From NCBI RefSeq assembly GCF_050947335.1, contig NW_027473317.1, positions 3,906,001 through 3,970,000 on the forward strand: DNA of 64,000 bases, in the 5' to 3' direction. How positions within the stretch are numbered: the stretch's first letter is position 1; the number at the start of each line of letters is the position of its first letter. This document shows positions 39,539-52,200 of the stretch, piece by piece. The notes below the pieces were generated by a model. That model was not told where the DNA came from, searched no databases, and was given only the letters and a program-made list of their open reading frames with translations. Made by a program: the position numbers and the translations under genes. This stretch comes from Megachile rotundata (lineage: Eukaryota; Arthropoda; Insecta; Hymenoptera; Megachilidae).

Positions 39539-41040
39539 GATTGTATGATTGTGATCGTATGATTGTGATTCTTTGATTGCGATTGTATGATTGTGATTGT
39601 ATGATTCTGATTGTATGATTGTGATTGTATGATTGTGATTGTATGATTGTGATTGTATGATTGTGATTGTATGATTGTGATTGTATGATTGTGATTGTAT
39701 GATTGTGATTGTATGATTGTGATTGTATGATTGTGATCGTATGATTGTGATCGTATGATTGTGATCGTATGACTGTGATTGTATGATTGTGATTGTATGA
39801 TTGTGATTGTATGATTGTGATTGTATGATTGTGATTGTATGATTGTGATTGTATGATTGTGATTGTATGATTGTGATTGTATGATTGTGATTGTATGATT
39901 GTGATCGTATGATTGTGATTCTTTGATTGCGATTGTATGATTGTGATTGTATGATTGTGATTGTATGATTGTGATTGTATGATTGTGATTGTATGATTGT
40001 GATTGTATGATTATGATTGTATGATTGTGATTGTATGATTGTGATTGTGTGATTGTGATTGTATGATTCTGATCGTATGATTGTGATTGTAAGATTGTGA
40101 TTGTGTGATTGCGATTGTATGATTGTGACTGTATGATTGTGATTGTAATATTGTGATTGTGTGATTGCGATTGTATGATTGTGACTGTATGACTGTGACT
40201 GTATGATTGTCATTGTATGATTGCGATTGTATGATTGTGATTGTATGGTTGTGATTGTATGATTGTGATTGTATGATTGCGATTGTATGATTGCGATTGT
40301 ATGATTGTGATTGTATGATTGTGATCGTATGATTGTGATCGTACGATTGTGATTGTATAATGGTGATTGTATGATTGTGATTGTATGATTGTGATTGTAT
40401 GATTGCGATTGTATGATTCTGATTGTATGATTGTGACTGTATGATTGTGATTGTATGATCGTGATTGTATGATCGTGATTGTATGATCGTGATTGTGAGA
40501 TTGTGATTGTATGATTGTGGTTGTATGATTGTGATCGTATGATTGTGATCGTATGATTGTGATCGTATGATTGTGATTGTATGATTGTGATTGTATGATT
40601 GTGATTGTATGATTGTGATTGTATGATTGTGATTGTATGATTGTGATTGTATGATTGTGATTGTATGATTGTGATCGTATGATTGTGATCGTATGATTGC
40701 GATTGTATGATTGTGATTGTATGATTGTGATTGTATGATTGTGATCGTATGATTGTGGTCGTATGATTGTGATTGTATAATGGTGATTGTATGATTGCGA
40801 TTGTATGATTGTGATTGTATGATTGTGATTGTATGATTGTGATTGTATGGTTGTGATCGTATGATTGCGATTCTTTGATTGCGATTGTATGATTGTGATT
40901 GTATGATTGTGATTGTATGATTGTGATTGTATGATCGTGATTGTATGATCGTGATTGTGAGATTGTGATTGTATGATTGTGATTGTATGATAGTGATTGT
41001 ACGATTGTGATTGTATGATTGTTATTGCATGATTGTGACT
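39411..41040. repeat. About 1.6-kb tandem duplication, copy 1
   Basis: Matches 41,050-42,685. The spacing is 1,638 bp at GATTCTG (39,603/41,241), 1,624 at GACTG (39,771/41,395) and 1,610 at the rare GTAATATTG (40,145/41,755), so two single-unit changes followed the duplication. GTAATATTG also occurs at 34,644, so an older relative lies upstream. Confidence 0.85.
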
Positions 41041-41240
41041 GTATGATTGTGATCGTATGATTGTGATCGTATGATTGTGATCGTATGATTGTGATCGTAT
41101 GATTGTGATCGTATGATTGTGATCGTATGATTGTGATGGTATGATTGTGATCGTATGATTGTGATCGTATGATTGTGATTGTATGATTGTGATCGTATGA
41201 TTGTGATTCTTTGATTGCGATTGTATGATTGTGATTGTAT
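40250..41240. repeat. Source-like copy of the piece found inside macro-copy A
   Basis: Matches 45,192-46,182 at 4,942 bp (353 units). Shared rare units are GTACG (40,341/45,283) and GATGGTATG inside a GATCG run (41,135/46,077). Because the block crosses the junction between the two 1.6-kb tandem copies, it must have been copied after that duplication, or formed with it. Confidence 0.85.
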
Positions 41241-42685
41241 GATTCTGATTGTATGATTGTGATTGTATGATTGTGATTGTATGATTGTGATTGTATGATT
41301 GTGATTGTATGATTGTGATTGTATGATTGTGATTGTATGATTGTGATTGTATGATTGTGATCGTATGATTGTGATCGTATGATTGTGATCGTATGACTGT
41401 GATTGTATGATTGTGATTGTATGATTGTGATTGTATGATTGTGATTGTATGATTGTGATTGTATGATTGTGATTGTATGATTGTGATTGTATGATTGTGA
41501 TTGTATGATTGTGATTGTATGATTGTGATCGTATGATTGTGATTCTTTGATTGCGATTGTATGATTGTGATTGTATGATTGTGATTGTATGATTGTGATT
41601 GTATGATTGTGATTGTATGATTATGATTGTATGATTGTGATTGTATGATTGTGATTGTGTGATTGTGATTGTATGATTCTGATCGTATGATTGTGATTGT
41701 AAGATTGTGATTGTGTGATTGCGATTGTATGATTGTGACTGTATGATTGTGATTGTAATATTGTGATTGTGTGATTGCGATTGTATGATTGTGACTGTAT
41801 GACTGTGACTGTATGATTGTCATTGTATGATTGCGATTGTATGATTGTGATTGTATGGTTGTGATTGTATGATTGTGATTGTATGATTGCGATTGTATGA
41901 TTGCGATTGTATGATTGTGATTGTATGATTGTGATCGTATGATTGTGATCGTACGATTGTGATTGTATAATGGTGATTGTATGATTGTGATTGTATGATT
42001 GTGATTGTATGATTGCGATTGTATGATTCTGATTGTATGATTGTGACTGTATGATTGTGATTGTATGATCGTGATTGTATGATCGTGATTGTATGATCGT
42101 GATTGTGAGATTGTGATTGTATGATTGTGGTTGTATGATTGTGATCGTATGATTGTGATCGTATGATTGTGATCGTATGATTGTGATTATATGATTGTGA
42201 TTGTATGATTGTGATTGTATGATTGTGATTGTATGATTGTGATTGTATGATTGTGATTTTATGATTGTGATTGTATGATTGTGATCGTATGATTGTGATC
42301 GTATGATTGCAATTGTATGATTGTGATTGTATGATTGTGATTGTATGATTGTGATCGTATGATTGTGGTCGTATGATTGTGATTGTATAATGGTGATTGT
42401 ATGATTGCGATTGTATGATTGTGATTGTATGATTGTGATTGTATGATTGTGATTGTATGGTTGTGATCGTATGATTGCGATTCTTTGATTGCGATTGTAT
42501 GATTGTGATTGTATGATTGTGATTGTATGATTGTGATTGTATGATCGTGATTGTATGATCGTGATTGTGAGATTGTGATTGTATGATTGTGATTGTATGA
42601 TAGTGATTGTACGATTGTGATTGTATGATTGTTATTGCATGATTGTGACTGTATGATTGTGATCGTATGATTGTGATCGTATAAT
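41050..42685. repeat. About 1.6-kb tandem duplication, copy 2
   Basis: Partner of 39,411-41,040. The right edge is at GATCGTATAATTGCG near 42,675, where copy 1 continues as a GATCG run. The end of this block merges into the left end of macro-copy A. Confidence 0.85.
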
Positions 42686-45600
42686 TGCGATTCTATGATT
42701 GTGACTGTATGATTGTGATTGTATGATTGTCATTGTATGATTGTGATTGTATGATTGTGATTGTATGATTGTGACTGTATGATTGTGATTGTTTGATTGT
42801 GATTGTATGATTGTGATTGTGTGATTGTGATTGTATGATTCTGATCGTATGATTGTGATTGTAAGATTGTGATTGTGTGATTGCGATTGTATGATTGTGA
42901 CTGTATGATTGTGATTGTATGATTGTCATTGTATGATTGTGATTGTATGATTATGATTGTATGATTGTGATTCTTTGATTGTGATTGTATGATTATGATT
43001 GTATGATTGTGATTGTATGATTGTGATTGTGTGATTGTGATTGTATGATTCTGATCGTATGATTGTGATTCTTTGATTGCGATTGTATGATTGTGATTGT
43101 ATGATTGTGATTGTATGATTGTGATTGCATGATTGTGATTGTATGATTGTGATTGTATGATTGTGATTGTATGATTGTTTCTGTATGGTTGTGATTGTAT
43201 GATTGCGATTGTATGATTGCGATTGTATGATTCTGATTGTATGATTGTGATTGTATGATTGTGATTGTATGATTGTGATTGTATGATTGTGATTGTATGA
43301 TTGCGATTGTATGATTGTGATTGTATGATTGTGATCTTATGATTGTGATCGTATGATTGTGATTGTATGATTCTGATTGTATGATTGTGATTGTATGATT
43401 GTGATTGTATGATCGTGATTATATGATCGTGATTGTATGATCGTGATTGTGAGATTGTGATTGTATGATTGTGGTTGTATGATTGTGATTGTATGATTGT
43501 GATTGCATGATTGTGATTGTATGATTGTGTTTGCATGATTGTGATTGTATGATTGTGATTGCGTGATTGTGATTGTATGATTGTGATTGTATGATTGTGA
43601 TTGTATGATTGTGATTGTATGATTGCGATTGTATGATTGTGATTGTATGATTGTGATTGTATGATTGTGATCGTATGATTGCGATTCATTGATTGTTTCT
43701 GTATGATTGTGATTGTATGATTGTGATTGTATGATTTTGATTGTATGATTGCGATTGTATGATTGTGATTGTGTGATTGTGATTGTGAGATTGTGATTGT
43801 ATGATTTTGATTGTATGATCGTGATTCTATGATCGTGATTGTGAGATTTTGATTGTATGATTGTGATCGTATGATTGTGATCGTATGATTGTGATTGTAT
43901 GATTGTGATTGTATGATTGTGATTGTATGATTGTGATTGTATGATTGTGATTGTATGATAGTAATTGTATGATTGTGCTTGTATGATTGTCATTGTATGA
44001 TTGTGATTGTATGACTGTGATTGTATGATTGTGATTGTATGATTGTGATTGTATGATTGTGATTGTATGATTGTGATTGTATGATTGTGATCGTATGATT
44101 GTGATTCTTTGATTGCGATTGTATGATTGTGATTGTATGATTGTGATTGTATGATTGTGATTGTATGATTGTGATTAAATGATTGTGATTGTATGAATGC
44201 GATTGTATGATTGTGACTGTATGATTGTGATTGTATGATTTTCATTGTATGATTGTGATTGTATGATTATGATTGTATGATTGTGATTGTATGATTGTGA
44301 TTGTGTGATTGTGATTGTATGACTCTGATCGTATGATTGTGATTGTAAGATTGTGATTGTGTGATTGCGATTGTATGATTGTGACTGTATGATTGTGATT
44401 GTATGATTGTCATTGAATGATTGTGATTGTATGATTATGATTGTATGATTGTGGTTGTATGATTGTGATTGTGTGATTGTGATTGTATGATTGTGATTGT
44501 ATGATTGTGATTGTAAGATTGTGATTGTGTGATTGCGATTGTATGATTGTGACTGTATGACTGTGACTGTATGATTGTCATTGTATGATTGTGATTGTAT
44601 GATTGTGATTGTATGGTTGTGATTGTATGATTGTGATTGTATGATTGTGATTGTATGATTGTGATTGTATGATTGTGATTGTATGATTGTGATTGTATGA
44701 TTGTGATTGTATGATAGTAATTGTATGATTGTGATTGTATGATTGTCATTGTATGATTGTGATTGTATGACTGTGATTGTATGATTGTGATTGCATGATT
44801 GTGATTGTATGATTGTGATTGTATGATTGTGATTGTATGATTGTGATTGTATGATTGTGATCGTATGATTGTGATTCTTTGATAGCGATTGTATGATTGT
44901 GATTGTATGATTGTGATTGTATGATTTTGATTGTGTGATTGTGATTGTATGATTGTGATTGTATGATTGTGATTGTATGATTGTGATTGTATGATTGTGA
45001 TTGTATGATTGTGATTGTATGATTGTGATTGTATGATTGTGATCGTATGATTGTGATTCTTTGATAGCGATTGTATGATTGTGATTGTATGATTGTGATT
45101 GTATGATTTTGATTGTGTGATTGTGATTGTATGATTGTGATTGTATGATTGTGATTGTATGATTGTGATTGTATGATTGTGATTGTATGATTGTGATTGT
45201 ATGATTGTGATTGTATGATTGCGATTGTATGATTGCGATTGTATGATTGTGATTGTATGATTGTGATCGTATGATTGTGATCGTACGATTGTGATTGTAT
45301 AATGGTGATTGTATGATTGTGATTGTATGATTGTGATTGTATGATTGCGATTGTATGATTCTGATTGTATGATTGTGACTGTATGATTGTGATTGTATGA
45401 TCGTGATTGTATGATCGTGATTGTATGATCGTGATTGTGAGATTGTGATTGTATGATTGTGGTTGTATGATTGTGATCGTATGATTGTGATCGTATGATT
45501 GTGATCGTATGATTGTGATTGTATGATTGTGATTGTATGATTGTGATTGTATGATTGTGATTGTATGATTGTGATTGTATGATTGTGATTGTATGATTGT

Positions 45601-48600
45601 GATTGTATGATTGTGATCGTATGATTGTGATCGTATGATTGCGATTGTATGATTGTGATTGTATGATTGTGATTGTATGATTGTGATCGTATGATTGTGG
45701 TCGTATGATTGTGATTGTATAATGGTGATTGTATGATTGCGATTGTATGATTGTGATTGTATGATTGTGATTGTATGATTGTGATTGTATGGTTGTGATC
45801 GTATGATTGCGATTCTTTGATTGCGATTGTATGATTGTGATTGTATGATTGTGATTGTATGATTGTGATTGTATGATCGTGATTGTATGATCGTGATTGT
45901 GAGATTGTGATTGTATGATTGTGATTGTATGATAGTGATTGTACGATTGTGATTGTATGATTGTTATTGCATGATTGTGACTGTATGATTGTGATCGTAT
46001 GATTGTGATCGTATGATTGTGATCGTATGATTGTGATCGTATGATTGTGATCGTATGATTGTGATCGTATGATTGTGATGGTATGATTGTGATCGTATGA
46101 TTGTGATCGTATGATTGTGATTGTATGATTGTGATCGTATGATTGTGATTCTTTGATTGCGATTGTATGATTGTGATTGTATGATTTTGATTGTGTGATT
46201 GTGATTGTATGATTGTGATTGTATGATTGTGATTGTATGATTGTGATTGTATGATTGTGATTGTATGATTGTGATTGTATGATTGTGATTGTATGATAGT
46301 AATTGTATGATTGTGATTGTATGATTGTCATTGTATGATTGTGATTGTATGACTGTGATTGTATGATTGTGATTGTATGATTGTGATTGTATGATTGTGA
46401 TTGTATGATTGTGATTGTATGATTGTGATCGTATGATTGTGATTGTATGATTGTGATTGTGTGATTGTGATTGTGTGATTGTGATTGTGAGATTGTGATT
46501 GTATGATTTTGATTGTATGATCGTGATTCTATGATCGTGATTGTGAGATTTTGATTGTGTGATTGTGATTGTATGATTGTGATTGTATGATTGTGATTGT
46601 ATGATTGTGATTGTATGATTGTGATTGTATGATTGTGATTGTGTGATTGTGATTGTATGATTCTGATCGTATGATTGTGATTCTTTGATTGCGATTGTAT
46701 GATTTTGATTGTATGATTGTGATTGTATGATTGTGATTGTATGACTGTGATTGTATGATTGGCATCGTATGATTGTGATTGTGTGATTGCGATTGTATGA
46801 TTGTGACTGTATGATTGTGATTGTATGATTGTCATTGTATGATTGTGATTGTATGATTATGATTGTATGATTGTCATTGTATGATTGTGATTGTGTGATT
46901 GTGATTGTATGATTGTGATTGTATGATTGTGATTGTATGATTATGATCGTATGATTGTGATTGTATGATTGTGATTGTATGATTGTGATTGTATGATTGT
47001 GATTGCATGATTGTGATTGTATGATTGTGATTGTATGATTGTGATTGTATGATTGTGATTGTATGATTGCGATTGTATGATTGTGATTGTATGATTGTGA
47101 TCGTATGATTGTGATCGTATGATTGTGATTGTATGATTCTGATTGTATGATTGTGATTGTATGATTGTGATTGTATGATCGTGATTATATGATCGTGATT
47201 GTATGATCGTGATTGTGAGATTGTGATTGTATGATTGTGGTTGTATGATTGTGATTGTATGATTGTGATTGTATGATTGTGATTGTATGATTGTGTTTGC
47301 ATGATTGTGATTGTATGATTGTGATTGCGTGATTGTGATTGTATGATTGTGATTGTATGATTGTGATTGTATGATTGTGATTGTATGATTGTGATTGTAT
47401 GATTGCGATTGTATGATTGTGATTGTATGATTGTGATTGTATGATTGTGATCGTATGATTGCGATTCATTGATTGTTTCTGTATGATTGTGATTGTATGA
47501 TTGTGATTGTATGATTTTGATTGTATGATTGCGATTGTATGATTGTGATTGTGTGATTGTGATTGTGAGATTGTGATTGTATGATTTTGATTGTATGATC
47601 GTGATTCTATGATCGTGATTGTGAGATTTTGATTGTATGATTGTGATCGTATGATTGTGATTGTATGATTGTGATTGTATGATTGTGATTGTATGATTGT
47701 GATTGTATGATTGTGATTGTATGATTGTGATTGTATGATTGTGATTGTATGATAGTAATTGTATGATTGTGAGTGTATTATTGTCATTGTATGATTGTGA
47801 TTGTATGACTGTGATTGTATGATTGTGATTGTATGATTGTGATTGTATGATTGTGATTGTATGATTGTGATTGTATGATTGTGATCGTATGATTGTGATT
47901 CTTTGATTGCGATTGTATGATTGTGATTGTATGATTGTGATTGTATGATTGTGATTGTATGATTGTGATTATATGATTGTGATTGTATGAATGCGATTGT
48001 ATGATTGTGACTGTATGATTGTGATTGTATGATTTTCATTGTATGATTGTGATTGTATGATTATGATTGTATGATTGTGATTGTATGATTGTGATTGTGT
48101 GATTGTGATTGTATGATTCTGATCGTATGATTGTGATTGTAAGATTGTGATTGTGTGATTGCGATTGTATGATTGTGACTGTATAATTGTGATTGTCTGA
48201 TTGGCATCGTATGATTGTGATTGTGTGATTGCGATTGTATGATTGTGACTGTATGATTGTGATTGTATGATTGTCATTGTATGATTGTGCTTGTATGATT
48301 ATGATTGTATGATTGTCATTGTATGATTGTGATTGTGTGATTGTGATTGTATGATTGTGATTGTATGATTGTGATTGTATGATTATGATCGTATGATTGT
48401 GATTGTATGATTGTGATTGTATGATTGTGATTGTATGATTGTGATTGCATGATTGTGATTGTATGATTGTGATTGTATGATTGTGATTGTATGATGGTGA
48501 TTGTATGATTGCGATTGTATGATTGTGATTGTATGATTGTGATCGTATGATTGTGATCGTATGATTGTGATTGTATGATTCTGATTGTATGATTGTGATT

Positions 48601-48890
48601 GTATGATTGTGATTGTATGATCGTGATTATATGATCGTGATTGTATGATCGTGATTGTGAGATTGTGATTGTATGATTGTGGTTGTATGATTGTGATTGT
48701 ATGACTGTGATTGTATGATTGTGATTGTATGATTGTGTTTGCATGATTGTGATTGTATGATTGTGATTGCGTGATTGTGATTGTATGATTGTGATTGTAT
48801 GATTGTGATTGTATGATTGTGATTGTATGATTGTGATTGTATGATTGCGATTGTATGATTGTGATTGTATGATTGTGATTGTATGATTGT
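42112..48890. repeat. Macro-copy A of the 42-61 kb higher-order repeat
   Basis: Matches macro-copy B at 7,112 bp (508 units) up to about 44,920 and at 5,866 bp (419 units) from about 46,183 to 48,890. Over several kilobases the variant order is the same; I saw no difference in the stretches around 42,730-44,250 and 46,870-48,280, judged from the conceptual - strand translations. The extra 1,246 bp (89 units) relative to B is the inserted piece at 44.92-46.18 kb. Confidence 0.9.
44925..46182. repeat. Extra segment inside macro-copy A
   Basis: Absent from copies B and C, which run straight from GATAGCG (51,992; 57,410) to GATTTTG (52,049; about 57,453). From 45,192 to 46,182 the variant order is that of 40,250-41,240. 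The first part, 44,925-45,190, repeats the GATTCTTTGATAGCG motif (near 44,880 and 45,060). No terminal repeats or foreign sequence: it is satellite inserted into satellite. Confidence 0.82.
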
Positions 48891-49240
48891 GATTGTGTGA
48901 TTGTGATTGTATGATTGTGATTGTATGATTGTGATTGTATGATTATGATCGTATGATTGTGATTGTATGATTGTGATTGTATGATTGTGATTGTATGATT
49001 GTGATTGCATGATTGTGATTGTATGATTGTGATTGTATGATTGTGATTGTATGATGGTGATTGTATGATTGCGATTGTATGATTGTGATTGTATGATTGT
49101 GATCGTATGATTGTGATCGTATGATTGTGATTGTATGATTCTGATTGTATGATTGTGATTGTATGATTGTGATTGTATGATCGTGATTATATGATCGTGA
49201 TTGTATGATCGTGATTGTGAGATTGTGATTGTATGATTGT
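48325..49240. repeat. 560-bp (40-unit) tandem duplication bridging A and B
   Basis: 48,325-48,890 repeats from 48,885 to about 49,240. GATTATGATCG is at 48,381/48,941, ATGATGGTG at 48,491/49,051 and GATCGTGATTATATG at about 48,619/49,179, all 560 bp apart. It forms the junction between macro-copies A and B. Confidence 0.88.
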
Positions 49241-52200
49241 GGTTGTATGATTGTGATCGTATGATTGTGATCGTATGATTGTGATCGTATGATTGTGATT
49301 ATATGATTGTGATTGTATGATTGTGATTGTATGATTGTGATTGTATGATTGTGATTGTATGATTGTGATTTTATGATTGTGATTGTATGATTGTGATCGT
49401 ATGATTGTGATCGTATGATTGCAATTGTATGATTGTGATTGTATGATTGTGATTGTATGATTGTGATCGTATGATTGTGGTCGTATGATTGTGATTGTAT
49501 AATGGTGATTGTATGATTGCGATTGTATGATTGTGATTGTATGATTGTGATTGTATGATTGTGATTGTATGGTTGTGATCGTATGATTGCGATTCTTTGA
49601 TTGCGATTGTATGATTGTGATTGTATGATTGTGATTGTATGATTGTGATTGTATGATCGTGATTGTATGATCGTGATTGTGAGATTGTGATTGTATGATT
49701 GTGATTGTATGATAGTGATTGTACGATTGTGATTGTATGATTGTTATTGCATGATTGTGACTGTATGATTGTGATCGTATGATTGTGATCGTATAATTGC
49801 GATTCTATGATTGTGACTGTATGATTGTGATTGTATGATTGTCATTGTATGATTGTGATTGTATGATTGTGATTGTATGATTGTGACTGTATGATTGTGA
49901 TTGTTTGATTGTGATTGTATGATTGTGATTGTGTGATTGTGATTGTATGATTCTGATCGTATGATTGTGATTGTAAGATTGTGATTGTGTGATTGCGATT
50001 GTATGATTGTGACTGTATGATTGTGATTGTATGATTGTCATTGTATGATTGTGATTGTATGATTATGATTGTATGATTGTGATTCTTTGATTGTGATTGT
50101 ATGATTATGATTGTATGATTGTGATTGTATGATTGTGATTGTGTGATTGTGATTGTATGATTCTGATCGTATGATTGTGATTCTTTGATTGCGATTGTAT
50201 GATTGTGATTGTATGATTGTGATTGTATGATTGTGATTGCATGATTGTGATTGTATGATTGTGATTGTATGATTGTGATTGTATGATTGTTTCTGTATGG
50301 TTGTGATTGTATGATTGCGATTGTATGATTGCGATTGTATGATTCTGATTGTATGATTGTGATTGTATGATTGTGATTGTATGATTGTGATTGTATGATT
50401 GTGATTGTATGATTGCGATTGTATGATTGTGATTGTATGATTGTGATCTTATGATTGTGATCGTATGATTGTGATTGTATGATTCTGATTGTATGATTGT
50501 GATTGTATGATTGTGATTGTATGATCGTGATTATATGATCGTGATTGTATGATCGTGATTGTGAGATTGTGATTGTATGATTGTGGTTGTATGATTGTGA
50601 TTGTATGATTGTGATTGCATGATTGTGATTGTATGATTGTGTTTGCATGATTGTGATTGTATGATTGTGATTGCGTGATTGTGATTGTATGATTGTGATT
50701 GTATGATTGTGATTGTATGATTGTGATTGTATGATTGCGATTGTATGATTGTGATTGTATGATTGTGATTGTATGATTGTGATCGTATGATTGCGATTCA
50801 TTGATTGTTTCTGTATGATTGTGATTGTATGATTGTGATTGTATGATTTTGATTGTATGATTGCGATTGTATGATTGTGATTGTGTGATTGTGATTGTGA
50901 GATTGTGATTGTATGATTTTGATTGTATGATCGTGATTCTATGATCGTGATTGTGAGATTTTGATTGTATGATTGTGATCGTATGATTGTGATCGTATGA
51001 TTGTGATTGTATGATTGTGATTGTATGATTGTGATTGTATGATTGTGATTGTATGATTGTGATTGTATGATAGTAATTGTATGATTGTGCTTGTATGATT
51101 GTCATTGTATGATTGTGATTGTATGACTGTGATTGTATGATTGTGATTGTATGATTGTGATTGTATGATTGTGATTGTATGATTGTGATTGTATGATTGT
51201 GATCGTATGATTGTGATTCTTTGATTGCGATTGTATGATTGTGATTGTATGATTGTGATTGTATGATTGTGATTGTATGATTGTGATTAAATGATTGTGA
51301 TTGTATGAATGCGATTGTATGATTGTGACTGTATGATTGTGATTGTATGATTTTCATTGTATGATTGTGATTGTATGATTATGATTGTATGATTGTGATT
51401 GTATGATTGTGATTGTGTGATTGTGATTGTATGACTCTGATCGTATGATTGTGATTGTAAGATTGTGATTGTGTGATTGCGATTGTATGATTGTGACTGT
51501 ATGATTGTGATTGTATGATTGTCATTGAATGATTGTGATTGTATGATTATGATTGTATGATTGTGGTTGTATGATTGTGATTGTGTGATTGTGATTGTAT
51601 GATTGTGATTGTATGATTGTGATTGTAAGATTGTGATTGTGTGATTGCGATTGTATGATTGTGACTGTATGACTGTGACTGTATGATTGTCATTGTATGA
51701 TTGTGATTGTATGATTGTGATTGTATGGTTGTGATTGTATGATTGTGATTGTATGATTGTGATTGTATGATTGTGATTGTATGATTGTGATTGTATGATT
51801 GTGATTGTATGATTGTGATTGTATGATAGTAATTGTATGATTGTGATTGTATGATTGTCATTGTATGATTGTGATTGTATGACTGTGATTGTATGATTGT
51901 GATTGCATGATTGTGATTGTATGATTGTGATTGTATGATTGTGATTGTATGATTGTGATTGTATGATTGTGATCGTATGATTGTGATTCTTTGATAGCGA
52001 TTGTATGATTGTGATTGTATGATTGTGATTGTATGATTGTGATTGTATGATTTTGATTGTGTGATTGTGATTGTATGATTGTGATTGTATGATTGTGATT
52101 GTATGATTGTGATTGTATGATTGTGATTGTATGATTGTGATTGTATGATTGTGATTGTATGATAGTAATTGTATGATTGTGATTGTATGATTGTCATTGT

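Noticed and set aside
44925..46182. Mobile element inserted in macro-copy A
   Set aside because: The inserted piece is the same satellite in the same register, with no terminal inverted repeats, target-site duplication or coding sequence. A copy of a neighbouring array segment explains it.
44175..46835. Longest minus-strand open frame (886 codons), and the many others of 70-830 codons across the window
   Set aside because: They are translations of the satellite. The - strand consensus has no stop in any frame, all three frames are open at once with the same 14-residue peptide, and starts and stops fall only at random variant units. There is no domain, signal peptide or codon-position pattern. 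Duplicated frames simply follow duplicated DNA.
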